Part shown: piece by piece, positions 41,032-49,481 of the stretch
Position numbering within the stretch: the stretch's first letter is position 1
Layout: every line of letters begins with the position of its first letter
Source of the DNA: HR10 sp964615335
GTDB lineage: Bacteria > Acidobacteriota > Blastocatellia > HR10
Assembly: GCA_964615335.1 (NCBI GenBank)
Contig: CAZTMT010000002.1
Span: 62,001-126,000 of the forward strand
Direction: 5' to 3'
Length of the DNA stretch: 64,000 bases
Made by a program: the position numbers and the translations under genes
The notes under the pieces: generated by a model
What the model was told of the DNA's origin: nothing
Databases searched by the model: none
Seen by the model: only the letters and a program-made list of their open reading frames with translations

Positions 41032-42147
41032 TCACTCCCGCCTCAAAATGACCACCGTCTGATTCTGTCCGCAGATCCCTCCCGCTCCATGAGCCAAGGC
41101 TGTGCGCGCTCCGGCAATCTGGCGCTCCCCCGCCTCCCCGCTCAGTTGCGCGTACGCCTCAATAGCCCGTACCAGCCCGCTCACCGTGGGCGGATTCCCG
41201 CAGAGCGGCCCTCCCGAAGGGGTGATCCAGGCCGCCTCCCCCCGCGCCAGAAGCTCCGCAGGCGCAGGATGAAGTCCCAGGGCTTCGATGGCCATCAGTT
41301 CTTCATAGGCGTACCGAGCCGAGATCTCCACAACATCAATCTCCTGCGACGGCTCGCGAATGCCCGCCTGCGCATAGGCGCGCCGCGCCGCCTCCCGCAG
41401 CGCAGACGCTTCAGCCAAATCCCTCTCGGTCCAATAAGCGTCCGTGCAGTTCCCCAAGCCCACAACCCACACCGGATGCTCCGTCAACGCCCGCGCCCGC
41501 TCCTCGCTGGCCAGAAGCAGCGCACAGGCTCCGTCCGAACAGGGCGCGGCCTCCAGCTCGTGAATCGGATCGGCCAGAAGCGGAGAACCCAAAACGTCCT
41601 CCACAGTGAACTCTCCAGCCCGCAGGGCATACGGGTTCTTCAGAGCATGCCGATGATTCTTCACCGAGACCAACGCGATCTCCTCCGGCGCGAGCTTCCT
41701 CCGTCGAGCGTAACAGCGCGCTTGCAAGGCGGCCGCCGTCAGCTCATCCAGCTTCAGCGGGCGCTGCACAAACGGATCGAACATGAGCCCCGTGATCGCC
41801 GAGGGCTCACCTTCGGACTCCTTGCAATGGGCGACAACGAGCGTCAGATCGAACTCCCCCGAGAGAATCCGCGCGACCCCATACAGCAGAGCCTGAAGCC
41901 CATCGGCCGCCACCTTCGCCTCCGATTTCAGATACGCCCCGACGACTTCATTGATGGCCATCCCGGAGATGGTCTTCCCATCATACGCATCTTGCGAGGC
42001 CGTCACCATGCTCTCGATCTCATGCATCGAGATCCCCGTGCGATCGAGAAGCTCCCGGACGACCCCGTAGACCAATTCGTTATAGGCCAGCTCGCTTCGC
42101 GCCTCAAACCGCGTCTGCGCCGCCCCGATGATGGCCACCCGCTTCAT
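41032..42147 (-). CDS. Thiolase-like protein lacking canonical catalytic Cys and His, second copy
   Basis: The 371-residue thiolase-fold protein begins MKRVAIIGAAQTRFEARS. The nucleophile region reads KVAADGLQALLYGVARI (about 74-90), so Ala is found where thiolases have Cys. The His motif reads PLCGNPPTVSGLVRA, so Asn or Pro replaces His, and VVEISARYAYEELMAIEALGL has Tyr in place of the HD-x-F His. SDGACALLLASEERA confirms the family. It overlaps the enoyl-CoA hydratase gene by 4 bp and is tightly linked to the thiolase-like gene downstream. Two diverged subunits plus two DUF35 proteins suggest a heterotetramer or larger complex. Confidence 0.85.
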   Translation of the reverse strand: MKRVAIIGAAQTRFEARSELAYNELVYGVVRELLDRTGISMHEIESMVTASQDAYDGKTISGMAINEVVGAYLKSEAKVAADGLQALLYGVARILSGEFDLTLVVAHCKESEGEPSAITGLMFDPFVQRPLKLDELTAAALQARCYARRRKLAPEEIALVSVKNHRHALKNPYALRAGEFTVEDVLGSPLLADPIHELEAAPCSDGACALLLASEERARALTEHPVWVVGLGNCTDAYWTERDLAEASALREAARRAYAQAGIREPSQEIDVVEISARYAYEELMAIEALGLHPAPAELLARGEAAWITPSGGPLCGNPPTVSGLVRAIEAYAQLSGEAGERQIAGARTALAHGAGGICGQNQTVVILRRE

Positions 42148-42935
42148 CTCCCCCTCCAGCGTGGAGAGCGCTTTTCGAGGAAAGCCGCAATGCCCTCCCG
42201 CGCGTCCTCCGACAGAAGGGCCTGCACGCAATATCGCTTCTCGATCTCCAATCCCGTCTCCAGATCCACGGCCTCCGATTCCACAAGACATCGCTTGATC
42301 GCCCGCAGGGCCACCGGAGCCTGAGCCGCCAAACGCCGCGCGAACTCCCGCGCCTCCTCCCGCGTGCGCTCCGGCGCGCACGCCCGTGTGATTAATCCGA
42401 TCGCCTCCGCCCTCTCCGCATCCAGCGTCTCCCCAGTCATGATCAGCTCCGCCGCGCGCATTCGACCGATCAGACGAGGAAGCCGCTGCGTTCCTCCTCC
42501 TCCCGGGAGAATCCCCAACCGGATCTCGGGAAGCCCAATGCGAGGCTCCCCCCGGGACATGAAGCGAAAATCCAGCGCGAGCGCGAACTCGCACCCTCCC
42601 CCCAGAGCATGCCCCGTGATGGCGGCTACGGTCGGCTTCTCCAGACGCTCCACGCGCCGGAACGTCGCATGCACACGCTCGATCTTCCGCTCCAGAGGCT
42701 CTCGCTCGAACCGATACTGGGCCATCTGCTTGATGTCCGCTCCGGCGATGAAGACCTTCTCCAGGCCGCTTGTGAAGAGGATCGCTCGCGTCGTCGGGTC
42801 GGCCTCCAGCTCATCGCTCACCCGCACCAACTCCTCGTAGAGATCCACATCCAGGGTGTTCATCGGCGGCTTCCGCACAATGACTTCGGCTACGCCCTCC
42901 GCGCGCACGATCTCCAGGAAGCGATATCCGGACAT
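42144..42935 (-). CDS. Enoyl-CoA hydratase
   Basis: This 263-residue crotonase-fold enzyme has both catalytic Glu residues: GHALGGGCEFALALDFRF (about 110) and GLPEIRLGILPGGGGTQRLPRLIG (about 135-158). The oxyanion-hole segment KVFIAGADIKQM lies near residue 60, and the C-terminus is FLEKRSPRWRGR. It is therefore likely a true hydratase, in contrast to the PaaG-like protein at 21.0-21.8 kb. The ATG 42935 follows GAGGAGTGAGG, which also contains the stop of the amidohydrolase gene. It is coupled to the thiolase-like genes downstream. Confidence 0.92.
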   Translation of the reverse strand: MSGYRFLEIVRAEGVAEVIVRKPPMNTLDVDLYEELVRVSDELEADPTTRAILFTSGLEKVFIAGADIKQMAQYRFEREPLERKIERVHATFRRVERLEKPTVAAITGHALGGGCEFALALDFRFMSRGEPRIGLPEIRLGILPGGGGTQRLPRLIGRMRAAELIMTGETLDAERAEAIGLITRACAPERTREEAREFARRLAAQAPVALRAIKRCLVESEAVDLETGLEIEKRYCVQALLSEDAREGIAAFLEKRSPRWRGR

Positions 42936-42940
42936 CCCCC

Positions 42941-43801
42941 TCACTCCTCGAACTTGAAGACCTTCACGGCCGTCTCCCGCAAGAGAGCACGCTTGGCCTC
43001 GGGTTTCAATCCCAACTCCTCGATCTGCGTCAGACTCTCCTCATGCAGGATGAGCGGATAATCGGTCCCCCACATGACCTTCCCGATCCCCCGCGAATTC
43101 ATGAAATGAACGAGCGATTTGTCCCAGTACTTGGGAGCGTGCCCGCTCACGGCGATGTACACGTTGGGATGCTTCCAGGCCAGAGCGATCAGCTCCTCCA
43201 CCCACGGCCAACCGGTGTGCGCTGCCACCAATCGCAGCTCCGGGAAATACAGGGCGACATCATCGAGCAAGATCGGACGCCCGCAGGCGCTCGGCATGAA
43301 TTCCGCCGAATGGCCCGTCTGCATGATGACAGGGATATCCAGCTCCACGCATTTGGCGTAGAAGGGATACCATTCGGCCGCATTCAGAGGCAACCCGAAT
43401 CCATAAGGATGAATGTGAGCCCCCCGAAATCCATACTCCCGAACGGCGCGCTCGAGCCGGCGCACCCCTTCCATCCGCTCGAAGGGGTTGATGCCCGCTA
43501 ATCCCACGATGCGCTCCGGATAGGCCCGCACCAGCTCGGCGATCTCCTCGTATGAGAAATCCGCCCCCATCTTGTTCTTGCGATAGAAGGCTTGCTTGAG
43601 CGCCGGGACGCACACCTTCTCAATGCCCAGCCGATCCATCAGGGCGATGAACTCGCGCGGCTCATACCCCTTCATGTTCCCGGCGCGCCCCCATTGAATC
43701 CCCATCATGAAATAAACCTCTTCGTTGTCCAGGAAGAGATGCTTGATCCCCGCAGGGGTGAACGGATTGCACCAGACGTCAATGGCTCCCTTCATGCTCA
43801 T
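42941..43801 (-). CDS. Amidohydrolase family 2 (metal-dependent hydrolase/decarboxylase)
   Basis: This 286-residue TIM-barrel protein of the ACMSD-like amidohydrolase_2 family has AIDVWCNPFTPAGIKHLF at the N-terminus (the usual D-x-H-x-H metal site reads DVWCNP here), GFRGAHIHPYGFGLPLNAAEWYPFYAKCVELDIPVIMQTGHSAE (about 125-168), LVAAHTGWPWVEELIALAWKHPNVYIAVSG (about 190) and VMWGTDYPLILHEESLTQ (about 240). It may decarboxylate or hydrolyse a pathway intermediate. It overlaps the downstream stop of the epimerase-like gene by 4 bp. The replacement at the first metal site makes the metal dependence uncertain. Confidence 0.87.
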   Translation of the reverse strand: MSMKGAIDVWCNPFTPAGIKHLFLDNEEVYFMMGIQWGRAGNMKGYEPREFIALMDRLGIEKVCVPALKQAFYRKNKMGADFSYEEIAELVRAYPERIVGLAGINPFERMEGVRRLERAVREYGFRGAHIHPYGFGLPLNAAEWYPFYAKCVELDIPVIMQTGHSAEFMPSACGRPILLDDVALYFPELRLVAAHTGWPWVEELIALAWKHPNVYIAVSGHAPKYWDKSLVHFMNSRGIGKVMWGTDYPLILHEESLTQIEELGLKPEAKRALLRETAVKVFKFEE

Positions 43802-44226
43802 GCTTCCGACTCCCTCAGGCGCTCTTCAGGTTCCTCCGCCAACTCGATGAGGATCTCCCCCTTCCCCCCAAGGTCCAGAAAGGCGATCCGCCGCCCATGC
43901 AACCCCGCGCGAGGCCGCGCATCCAGGACGCGCGCGCCCTGCTGGCGAAGCCGCTCCAGCTCTCCCTCCAGATCGCGAGCGTGAAAGGAGATGTGATGAA
44001 TCCCCTCCCCTCGCTCCGCAAGCAGACGACCGACCTTCGTCTCACTCTCCCGGGAACTGAGCAGCTCCAGATGCACCCCCCCGATCTCCAGCACAGCGAC
44101 CTCCGTTCGGGACTCCGGCAGGAAACTCCTCTCCCGCAGCGTCGCCCCGAGAAGTCGCTGGAATCGCTCGATGCTCGCCTCCAAATCGGCGACCAGAAGC
44201 GCGATGTGATTCAATCCTCCGATCAT
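43798..44226 (-). CDS. Methylmalonyl-CoA epimerase-like VOC protein
   Basis: This 142-residue protein has LNHIALLVADLEASIERFQRLLGA (about 5-28), TEVAVLEIGGVHLELLSSRE (about 45), GIHHISFHARDLEGELERLRQQGARVLD (about 73-100), and a final GEILIELAEE. The His-Glu-His-Glu set (NHIA, HLELL, HHISF, LIEL) is that of methylmalonyl-CoA epimerases. It is the first gene after the operator-like palindrome and a strong promoter, so it heads the run of catabolic genes going left. ATG 44226 has AAGGAGGG upstream. Confidence 0.88.
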   Translation of the reverse strand: MIGGLNHIALLVADLEASIERFQRLLGATLRERSFLPESRTEVAVLEIGGVHLELLSSRESETKVGRLLAERGEGIHHISFHARDLEGELERLRQQGARVLDARPRAGLHGRRIAFLDLGGKGEILIELAEEPEERLRESEA

Positions 44227-44242
44227 CGGTCCCTCCTTCGGA

Positions 44243-44258
44243 TCAAACGCCCGTTTGG
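44243..44258. promoter_or_regulatory. Operator-like palindrome CAAACGnnCGTTTG, site A
   Basis: On the plus strand, TCAAACGCCCGTTTGG contains a 14-bp inverted repeat with a 2-bp centre (44244-44257). It lies 1 bp downstream of the -10 element of the epimerase gene's promoter and 17 bp before its ATG. The same half-sites at the same place occur at 62500-62515. A TetR-family repressor bound here would block transcription. Confidence 0.75.
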
Positions 44259-44259
44259 T

Positions 44260-44289
44260 AATGTACCCGCAGCGCGGCCTCCCTGTCAA
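44260..44289 (-). promoter_or_regulatory. Sigma-70-type promoter of the 44-kb catabolic operon
   Basis: On the minus strand, TTGACA (44289-44284) and TACATT (44265-44260) are separated by 18 bp. The -35 element overlaps the stop codon of the upstream selenoprotein candidate gene. The start point would fall within the palindrome. Confidence 0.75.
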
Positions 44290-44834
44290 TCCCTCCGGCT
44301 GGGCTCGCTCCGCTCGCACGCGTAGAAGATGCTAAAGACGGTATTGAACTTCTGAAACCCCGTGACCAGAGCGAAATACATCCCCAGCTCGATAAGCTCC
44401 TCGTCCGTCAGCTCCCGCTTCAGCTCCTCAAGCACCGCTCCCGCGAGCGTCTCTTTCGAGCCGTGCGCCATTAAGGCCGCCAGACGCAGAACCGCTTTCT
44501 CGCGCGCCGTGAAATCCCCGCGCTCGGGATCATCTATCTGCTCGATCTTCCAGGACGGAATGCCCGCTCGCCTGGCCCAGGCGAGATTCGCCTCCTTTCA
44601 GTAGTCACACCCGTTCAGACGAGCCAGGCGCAACCGGGCCAGCTCCTTGATCTCCGACGGGACGCACCCTTCAAGCAGCGAGAGGTAGAACGCATGGAAC
44701 GCGCGAAAGGCCTCCGGCCGATGGGCGATGACCCGCGCGAAGACCGTATCGCCGATCCAGGCTTCATACTGGGCGATGAGCTGCTGAAGATCCGACGGAA
44801 GCGCGTTCACGTCTTTTAACGGAACAGATGGCAT
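44286..44834 (-). CDS. Carboxymuconolactone decarboxylase/AhpD-like protein, candidate selenoprotein (in-frame TGA at CxxC)
   Basis: One continuous frame from ATG 44834 to TGA 44286 is interrupted only by TGA at 44600-44598. Upstream of it lie residues 1-78, ending LARLRLARLNGCDY; downstream the frame continues KEANLAWARRAGIPSW and on to a normal CMD-type C-terminus (ELTDEELIELGMYFALVTGFQKFNT). The TGA sits exactly where this family has the second Cys of its redox CxxC motif, so the protein would contain C-x-x-U (Sec79) in 182 residues. A hairpin fitting a bacterial SECIS follows. AhpD-like selenoproteins are known. The His usually four residues after the second Cys is Asn here. The alternative is a nonsense mutation in an otherwise perfect gene. 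It lies 64 bp after an inverted repeat. Confidence 0.75.
44567..44585 (-). promoter_or_regulatory. SECIS-like hairpin downstream of the in-frame TGA
   Basis: In the mRNA, 12 nt after the TGA, CUCGCCUG pairs with CAGGCGAG (8 bp, no mismatch) around a GGC loop. The loop begins 21 nt after the TGA, and its first two bases are G. These match the loose rules for bacterial SECIS elements (apical loop about 16-37 nt after UGA, G at the loop start). Confidence 0.6.
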
Positions 44835-44859
44835 ATCCTCCCCCTAAGAGAGTGTCGTG

Positions 44860-44874
44860 CTTCCTGACAGGAAG
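44860..44874. repeat. Inverted repeat CTTCCTGACAGGAAG
   Basis: A 15-bp near-palindrome with arms CTTCCTG and CAGGAAG lies between the TonB-receptor stop (44941) and the start of the selenoprotein candidate (44834). It could be a protein-binding site or a weak hairpin; no T-run follows it on the minus strand, so a terminator is unlikely. Confidence 0.35.
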
Positions 44875-44940
44875 TGCGGATCGGGCCTCCCCGCAGGGAA
44901 TCCCCGAACGCTCATCCCCTGATGCTTTTCGCACCCAGGC

Positions 44941-47895
44941 TCAGAAGGTGAACTTCAAAGCGAGTTGCGTCTTGAAGGCATCCCCCACAGCCCGCGGAGT
45001 GTTGAAGGTCGCCAGAGGAGGCTGACTCAGAGTCGGACGCCCCCACACGGTGAAAAGGTCCGTCACGTTCACCCGATTGAAGAGGTTGTAGAACTCGACC
45101 ACAGCCTCCAGCCCATAGCGCTCGCGGAATTGAAACCGACGCAGGATGCGCAGATCGAACGTGACGAAATCATCCCCCGGCCAGGTATTGCGCCCCAGAA
45201 CGTCGGGGCGATCCGTGACGGCGTTCTGATCCCGATTGACATCCGATCCTACCGTCACGTTGAAATACCGCGGACTTTGCGCGATGGCCAGCAGTCTCAC
45301 GCCGAAGCCGCGCAGGACAGGCCAGGACGCCGGAGCATCGGCCATGAGGTTCATCGTGAACCGATGCTTAGCATGCTCGGCCGAGAGCGCCCGATCGAGC
45401 CGCGTATTGTAAGGGTCCTCCGGCGCAATGAAGGTGCTATTGCCCGCCCCGTTGTCAATCGCTCGGGAGAAGACGTAGTTGGCCGTCAATCTCACATGGC
45501 GCGCGAAGGCTCTCCGAACGGTGATCGTCCCCGCATGATAGATCGAGTATCCGATCGGCTGCCCGATGTAGGTCACGCCGAACCGAGGATCCCACAAGCG
45601 CTCGGCGGCCTGAGGCCCCACGGCCTGATAGTCATTCTTCCCGCTGGGCAACCGGACCACGGCCGGCTTCAGATTGTGGTTGACCAGAAGCGGAAGCTTG
45701 AACGACCTCAGCCCAGAATACCCCACCGTTACCGCCCACGTCGACGAGAGCTGCCGCTCGACCTCCAGGCTCCACTGCTGAGCATACGGGTTCGGAATAT
45801 CCGGAGCCGAAATGACGACAAAGAGAGCGGCGGGGCCAGAAGGGACGACTCCGCGAAGGACGTAATCCTTGAAGGCCGCTGTCGCCGGACCCGTCCCCGA
45901 GATGATCAGAGGGGCAACCGTATCGGGCAAGGGCTTGTACTTCCGCGCAAAAGGATTGGCGGTCAGATAGGCGTCGTTGAAGCTCGGGAAGCGCGTCCCG
46001 TGAACGAATCCATCAATGAAGAGATAGGGGTGGTACCGATCCGAGACGAAAATCCCATATCCTCCGCGAACGATGGTCGGACGCGTGGTCCCTGAGGAAT
46101 AGGCAAATCCCACGCGCGGCTGCACGTTGTTCCAATCATCCTCGGAGAGCGCGATGATCCCCCGAATCCGTTCGACATCGTATCGCACGCCATAGGTGAA
46201 CGTGAGGTTACGCCGCGCTTGCCACTGGTTCTGGAAGAAGACGCCCCACTGATTCGTCTCCATCTGAAGGCGCAGCTTGTACTGCTCCGGGTGAATCCGC
46301 ACCTGAACGACGACGGGCTCCGGAGCCAGTAGCGCAGACAACCCCGGAATGATCGCGAGACTTCCTGGCGTGACATGATTGGAGGCATCGGTCCTCAAAT
46401 ATTCCGCCCCGAACCGGAACTGATGGTGCCCGCGCACATAGGTGAGCGCATCCGAGAGATGGAACCGCCGTTCATTCAGCCCCTGTTCGTCAGCCGCTTC
46501 AACCCCCGTCGAGAAAGCCCCGACGACAGCCAGCTCAATCAATGGGACTCCCGGCCGAGGGTCGAGCCGATACCGATGCTTCTCAAAGCCGAACACCGCC
46601 GCATTGACCCATCGCGAGGACGGCGTGGAGTTCACGCTCACCACGAGCCCCTGGTCCCGTAACCGATGATGCCGAGCCGCCAGCGCCGTGATCGGCTCCC
46701 CCGTCACCCCGGAAGCCCCAATCCGATCGTTTTCATTGTCGGTGTTGTAGAAATTGTATCGCACCATGAGATTGTGCGCTGGACTGAGTGGGGAGTCCCA
46801 CCGCAGAAGAAACTGATCCGAATCGGCCGTCTGCAAGACCTGTGGGGTCTCCGGGGGAAATCCCAGCCGCGCCAAAGCGGCATTGATCGCGGGCAGATTC
46901 TGCAAATAGACGGCCGGGAAGCGCGGCGCCCGAGCCTGTCGCTGCCCCTCATAGTTGCCGAAGAAGAAGAGCCGATCCCGCCGCAGCGGCCCTCCCACAG
47001 CCGCCCCGAACTGGTTCCGACGAAACACGCTGAACCCCGGCACCGTCAGAATATCCGTCTTATCCAACTTGTCGTTGCGCAAAAACTCATAGAGCGTCCC
47101 ATGCCATTCGTTGGTCCCCGACCGCGTGATCACGGTGATGATCCCCCCCATGGCATGACCCTGCTCGACTGTATACAGGCTGTTGAGCACGCGGAATTCC
47201 TTGACCGTCTCCAGCGAATAGAACGACTTCACCACATTGGCCGTCCATACGTAGGAGGAAGCCCCGTCTACTGTCTGGTAGTTGAACTGATACCGCAATC
47301 CGCTGAAGCTGAACTGGTTCTCCTTGTAGCGATCCCCCATATAGGCTCCGCGTCCGCTGGCCGCGCTGGCCGGAACGACCTTGGGCGTGATCAGAGTGAG
47401 CTGAACGAAGTTCCGCGTGTTGATGGGAAGCTCGTGGACCTGCCGCTCATCCAGAACCTGAGCGAGACTCACCCGCGTGGGCTCGACCAAAGGCGTCGGC
47501 GAGACGACCTCGATCGTCTCCTGAACGGCCCCGACTTTCAACGCCACATCCACGGTGGCCGCTTGACCGACCGTCAGCACCAGCTCGGGAATCACGCTCG
47601 CGACGAACCCCGGCGCTTCGACCCGCACTTCGTACCTCCCCGGAGGGATCGAAACGACCCGATACACGCCTCGCGCGTCGGTTTCAACCTTCTGCATGCT
47701 CCCCGTATCCAAATTCCGCACGGTCACCTGCGCTCCCACCACGACTCCTCCCGCCGGATCGGTCACGACCCCACTGATGCTCGCCATCGCCGGCGTTTGC
47801 CCCCGCGCGCGCTCCAGGGCAAGGCCTCCTCCCAGCATACAGAGAATCACCCCAATGCCCCACCCTATGAAAGGTCTCCGATATCTCCCGCACAT
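44941..47895 (-). CDS. TonB-dependent receptor with carboxypeptidase-regulatory-like domain (Oar-like)
   Basis: This 984-residue outer-membrane protein begins with a signal peptide (basic start, then GWGIGVILCMLGGGLAL, cleavage near residue 33). A carboxypeptidase-regulatory-like domain follows: SISGVVTDPAGGVVVGAQVTV to GRYEVRVEAPGF (about 38-100). Next come a plug domain (LPINTRNFVQLTLITP, about 157) and a long beta-barrel rich in aromatic residues, ending LALKFTF with the terminal Phe recognised by the BAM machinery. Acidobacterial genomes carry many such receptors. Its position in the cluster suggests import or binding of the pathway substrate, probably large or hydrophobic. It is preceded by DUF2889 and LLM genes. 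Confidence 0.92.
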   Translation of the reverse strand: MCGRYRRPFIGWGIGVILCMLGGGLALERARGQTPAMASISGVVTDPAGGVVVGAQVTVRNLDTGSMQKVETDARGVYRVVSIPPGRYEVRVEAPGFVASVIPELVLTVGQAATVDVALKVGAVQETIEVVSPTPLVEPTRVSLAQVLDERQVHELPINTRNFVQLTLITPKVVPASAASGRGAYMGDRYKENQFSFSGLRYQFNYQTVDGASSYVWTANVVKSFYSLETVKEFRVLNSLYTVEQGHAMGGIITVITRSGTNEWHGTLYEFLRNDKLDKTDILTVPGFSVFRRNQFGAAVGGPLRRDRLFFFGNYEGQRQARAPRFPAVYLQNLPAINAALARLGFPPETPQVLQTADSDQFLLRWDSPLSPAHNLMVRYNFYNTDNENDRIGASGVTGEPITALAARHHRLRDQGLVVSVNSTPSSRWVNAAVFGFEKHRYRLDPRPGVPLIELAVVGAFSTGVEAADEQGLNERRFHLSDALTYVRGHHQFRFGAEYLRTDASNHVTPGSLAIIPGLSALLAPEPVVVQVRIHPEQYKLRLQMETNQWGVFFQNQWQARRNLTFTYGVRYDVERIRGIIALSEDDWNNVQPRVGFAYSSGTTRPTIVRGGYGIFVSDRYHPYLFIDGFVHGTRFPSFNDAYLTANPFARKYKPLPDTVAPLIISGTGPATAAFKDYVLRGVVPSGPAALFVVISAPDIPNPYAQQWSLEVERQLSSTWAVTVGYSGLRSFKLPLLVNHNLKPAVVRLPSGKNDYQAVGPQAAERLWDPRFGVTYIGQPIGYSIYHAGTITVRRAFARHVRLTANYVFSRAIDNGAGNSTFIAPEDPYNTRLDRALSAEHAKHRFTMNLMADAPASWPVLRGFGVRLLAIAQSPRYFNVTVGSDVNRDQNAVTDRPDVLGRNTWPGDDFVTFDLRILRRFQFRERYGLEAVVEFYNLFNRVNVTDLFTVWGRPTLSQPPLATFNTPRAVGDAFKTQLALKFTF

Positions 47896-47898
47896 ACG

Positions 47899-48429
47899 CT
47901 ATCCCTCCTTTCTCCGGGAAATGTCAGGCCGGACGGAAACCCGATCCGAGAGTTCGCCGACGCTCCCTTCGTCGTCCACGCGGAAGACCTGGCATGTATT
48001 TTTGAGCAGAGGCAGCCACCGCTGGCGATGTTCCTGTTCGGAGAGCCCCCCGAGGCCCTCCTCGCTCATCCCCGTCCGCCGATCGATCAGATACGTCGCC
48101 GTGAATCGAACGGCCGACTGGGCGACTTCGACCAGATGGACACATCCCGTCGAGCCTCCCAGCAACTCGGCGATGCGCCGATTGATCCCCCGCCCGATGA
48201 CTTCGTCCCGGAGGCGCGCGACGTTCTCCAACGCGCGAGGGCAGAGCGTCGGATATGGACGCTTGATCATCTCCGCGCTCGCCTCCCGGATTCGCCCCGT
48301 CTCGACCTCCACGATCAACTCGATGTGAAAGCTGTGTTCGACATCCAGGAGCGACCCCTGCACGCGCAGAAGCGCTCCTCCGTCATCGAAGATCTTCACG
48401 TTGACGTTTCGTTCGAGGATTTTCGTCAT
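47899..48429 (-). CDS. DUF2889 family protein
   Basis: The protein has 176 residues. It resembles DUF2889: RNVNVKIFDDGGALLRVQGSLLDVEHSFHIELIVEVETGRIREASAEM (about 6-55), RPYPTLCPRALENVARLRDEVIGRGINRRIAELLGGSTGCVHLVEV (about 58-105) and AQSAVRFTATYLI. The family often lies in clusters for aromatic and steroid catabolism, but its function is unknown. Two Cys (TLCPRAL and TGCVHL) may be functional. It overlaps the flanking LLM gene by 4 bp and lies 3 bp before the TonB receptor start, so the three are co-transcribed. ATG 48429 is chosen because similarity starts there. Confidence 0.8.
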   Translation of the reverse strand: MTKILERNVNVKIFDDGGALLRVQGSLLDVEHSFHIELIVEVETGRIREASAEMIKRPYPTLCPRALENVARLRDEVIGRGINRRIAELLGGSTGCVHLVEVAQSAVRFTATYLIDRRTGMSEEGLGGLSEQEHRQRWLPLLKNTCQVFRVDDEGSVGELSDRVSVRPDISRRKEG

Positions 48430-49463
48430 GAAGCCTTCCCGTGGAAATACGGCACGACCTCGCGTCCGAAAAGGGCCAGACACTGCAAGACCTGATCCCA
48501 CCGCGGTCCCTTGGGAAGTCGGAAGCGCAGGACGATCTCATCCACATCATACTCGCGGGCATAGCGCTCGATCTGCCGAATGCACTCTTCGGGCGTGCCC
48601 AGAATGAGATGAGGACTGGCGCGCTCGATGGTGAAATCGGACTCCGACTGGAATTCCGGATGATGCGTGAGGATCCCCCAGCGGAAATAGAAGAGCCACT
48701 CTTCCACGGCGAGCCGCCCGAACACCTCTTCGGCCTCCGCGCGCGTGGGCGCCACCCATCCATCGCGCATGAGCACGACCTTCGAGGAGCGTCCGGCAGC
48801 GCGCGCCGCTTCGCGATAGAGACGGACCTGCTCCAACCACACCTCTCGATCCAGGGGAAACGGATCGCTGCACCAGGCATCGCCCAGGCGTCCGGCCCGC
48901 GCGATCGTCTTGGGGAACATCCCCCCCACCCACCATTCGGGCATCGGCTTCTGGTAGGGCTTGGGCGTGAGCCGGACGTCGGTGAACCGATAGTAGCGGC
49001 CCTCGTAGGAGAACCTCTCCTGCGTCCAGGCGAGCCGAATGATCTCGACCTGTTCTTCGAACCGCGCTCCTCGCTCGTGATGCGGGATGCCGAACATGCG
49101 GCTGTACCCGGAATGATACCCGGCCGCGACGCCGAAGATGACCCGCCCTCGGGAGACCTGATCAATCATCGCGACCTGCTCCGCCACATGAATGGGATGG
49201 TGCAGGGGAAGCACCAGAATGTAACTGCCCAGACGAATGCGACTCGTCCGGGCCGCGATGATCGAAAGAAGCACGAGCGACGAAGGGAAGAAACATTCCG
49301 TCCGACCGTGCCGTTCGGGCACCACAATGGCATCGAATCCCCCCTCTTCGGCCAGCTCGATCTCTCGATAGAGTTGATCAATGAAGGCGCTCACCTCCTC
49401 GCGCGTCGGAAGGGGCCGCTCATACGGTCCGGCATGAGTGTCGAGCAAATAGTGGAGTCTCAT
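48426..49463 (-). CDS. LLM class flavin-dependent oxidoreductase
   Basis: This 345-residue luciferase-like TIM-barrel protein has EIELAEEGGFDAIVVPERHG (about 35-55), RTSRIRLGSYILVLPLHHPIHVAEQVAMIDQVSRGRVIFGVAAGY (about 70-115), RFEEQVEIIRLAWTQERFSYEGRYYRF (about 133-160), and PMPEWWVGGMFPKTIARAGRLGDAW. It likely uses reduced flavin and oxygen to oxygenate a ketone or ring carbon, or acts as an F420- or FMN-linked dehydrogenase. It is one of three LLM genes in the cluster. It is coupled to the DUF2889 gene (4-bp overlap) and preceded by another LLM gene. Confidence 0.9.
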   Translation of the reverse strand: MRLHYLLDTHAGPYERPLPTREEVSAFIDQLYREIELAEEGGFDAIVVPERHGRTECFFPSSLVLLSIIAARTSRIRLGSYILVLPLHHPIHVAEQVAMIDQVSRGRVIFGVAAGYHSGYSRMFGIPHHERGARFEEQVEIIRLAWTQERFSYEGRYYRFTDVRLTPKPYQKPMPEWWVGGMFPKTIARAGRLGDAWCSDPFPLDREVWLEQVRLYREAARAAGRSSKVVLMRDGWVAPTRAEAEEVFGRLAVEEWLFYFRWGILTHHPEFQSESDFTIERASPHLILGTPEECIRQIERYAREYDVDEIVLRFRLPKGPRWDQVLQCLALFGREVVPYFHGKAS

Positions 49464-49481
49464 CGCTTCCTCTCCTGGGCC

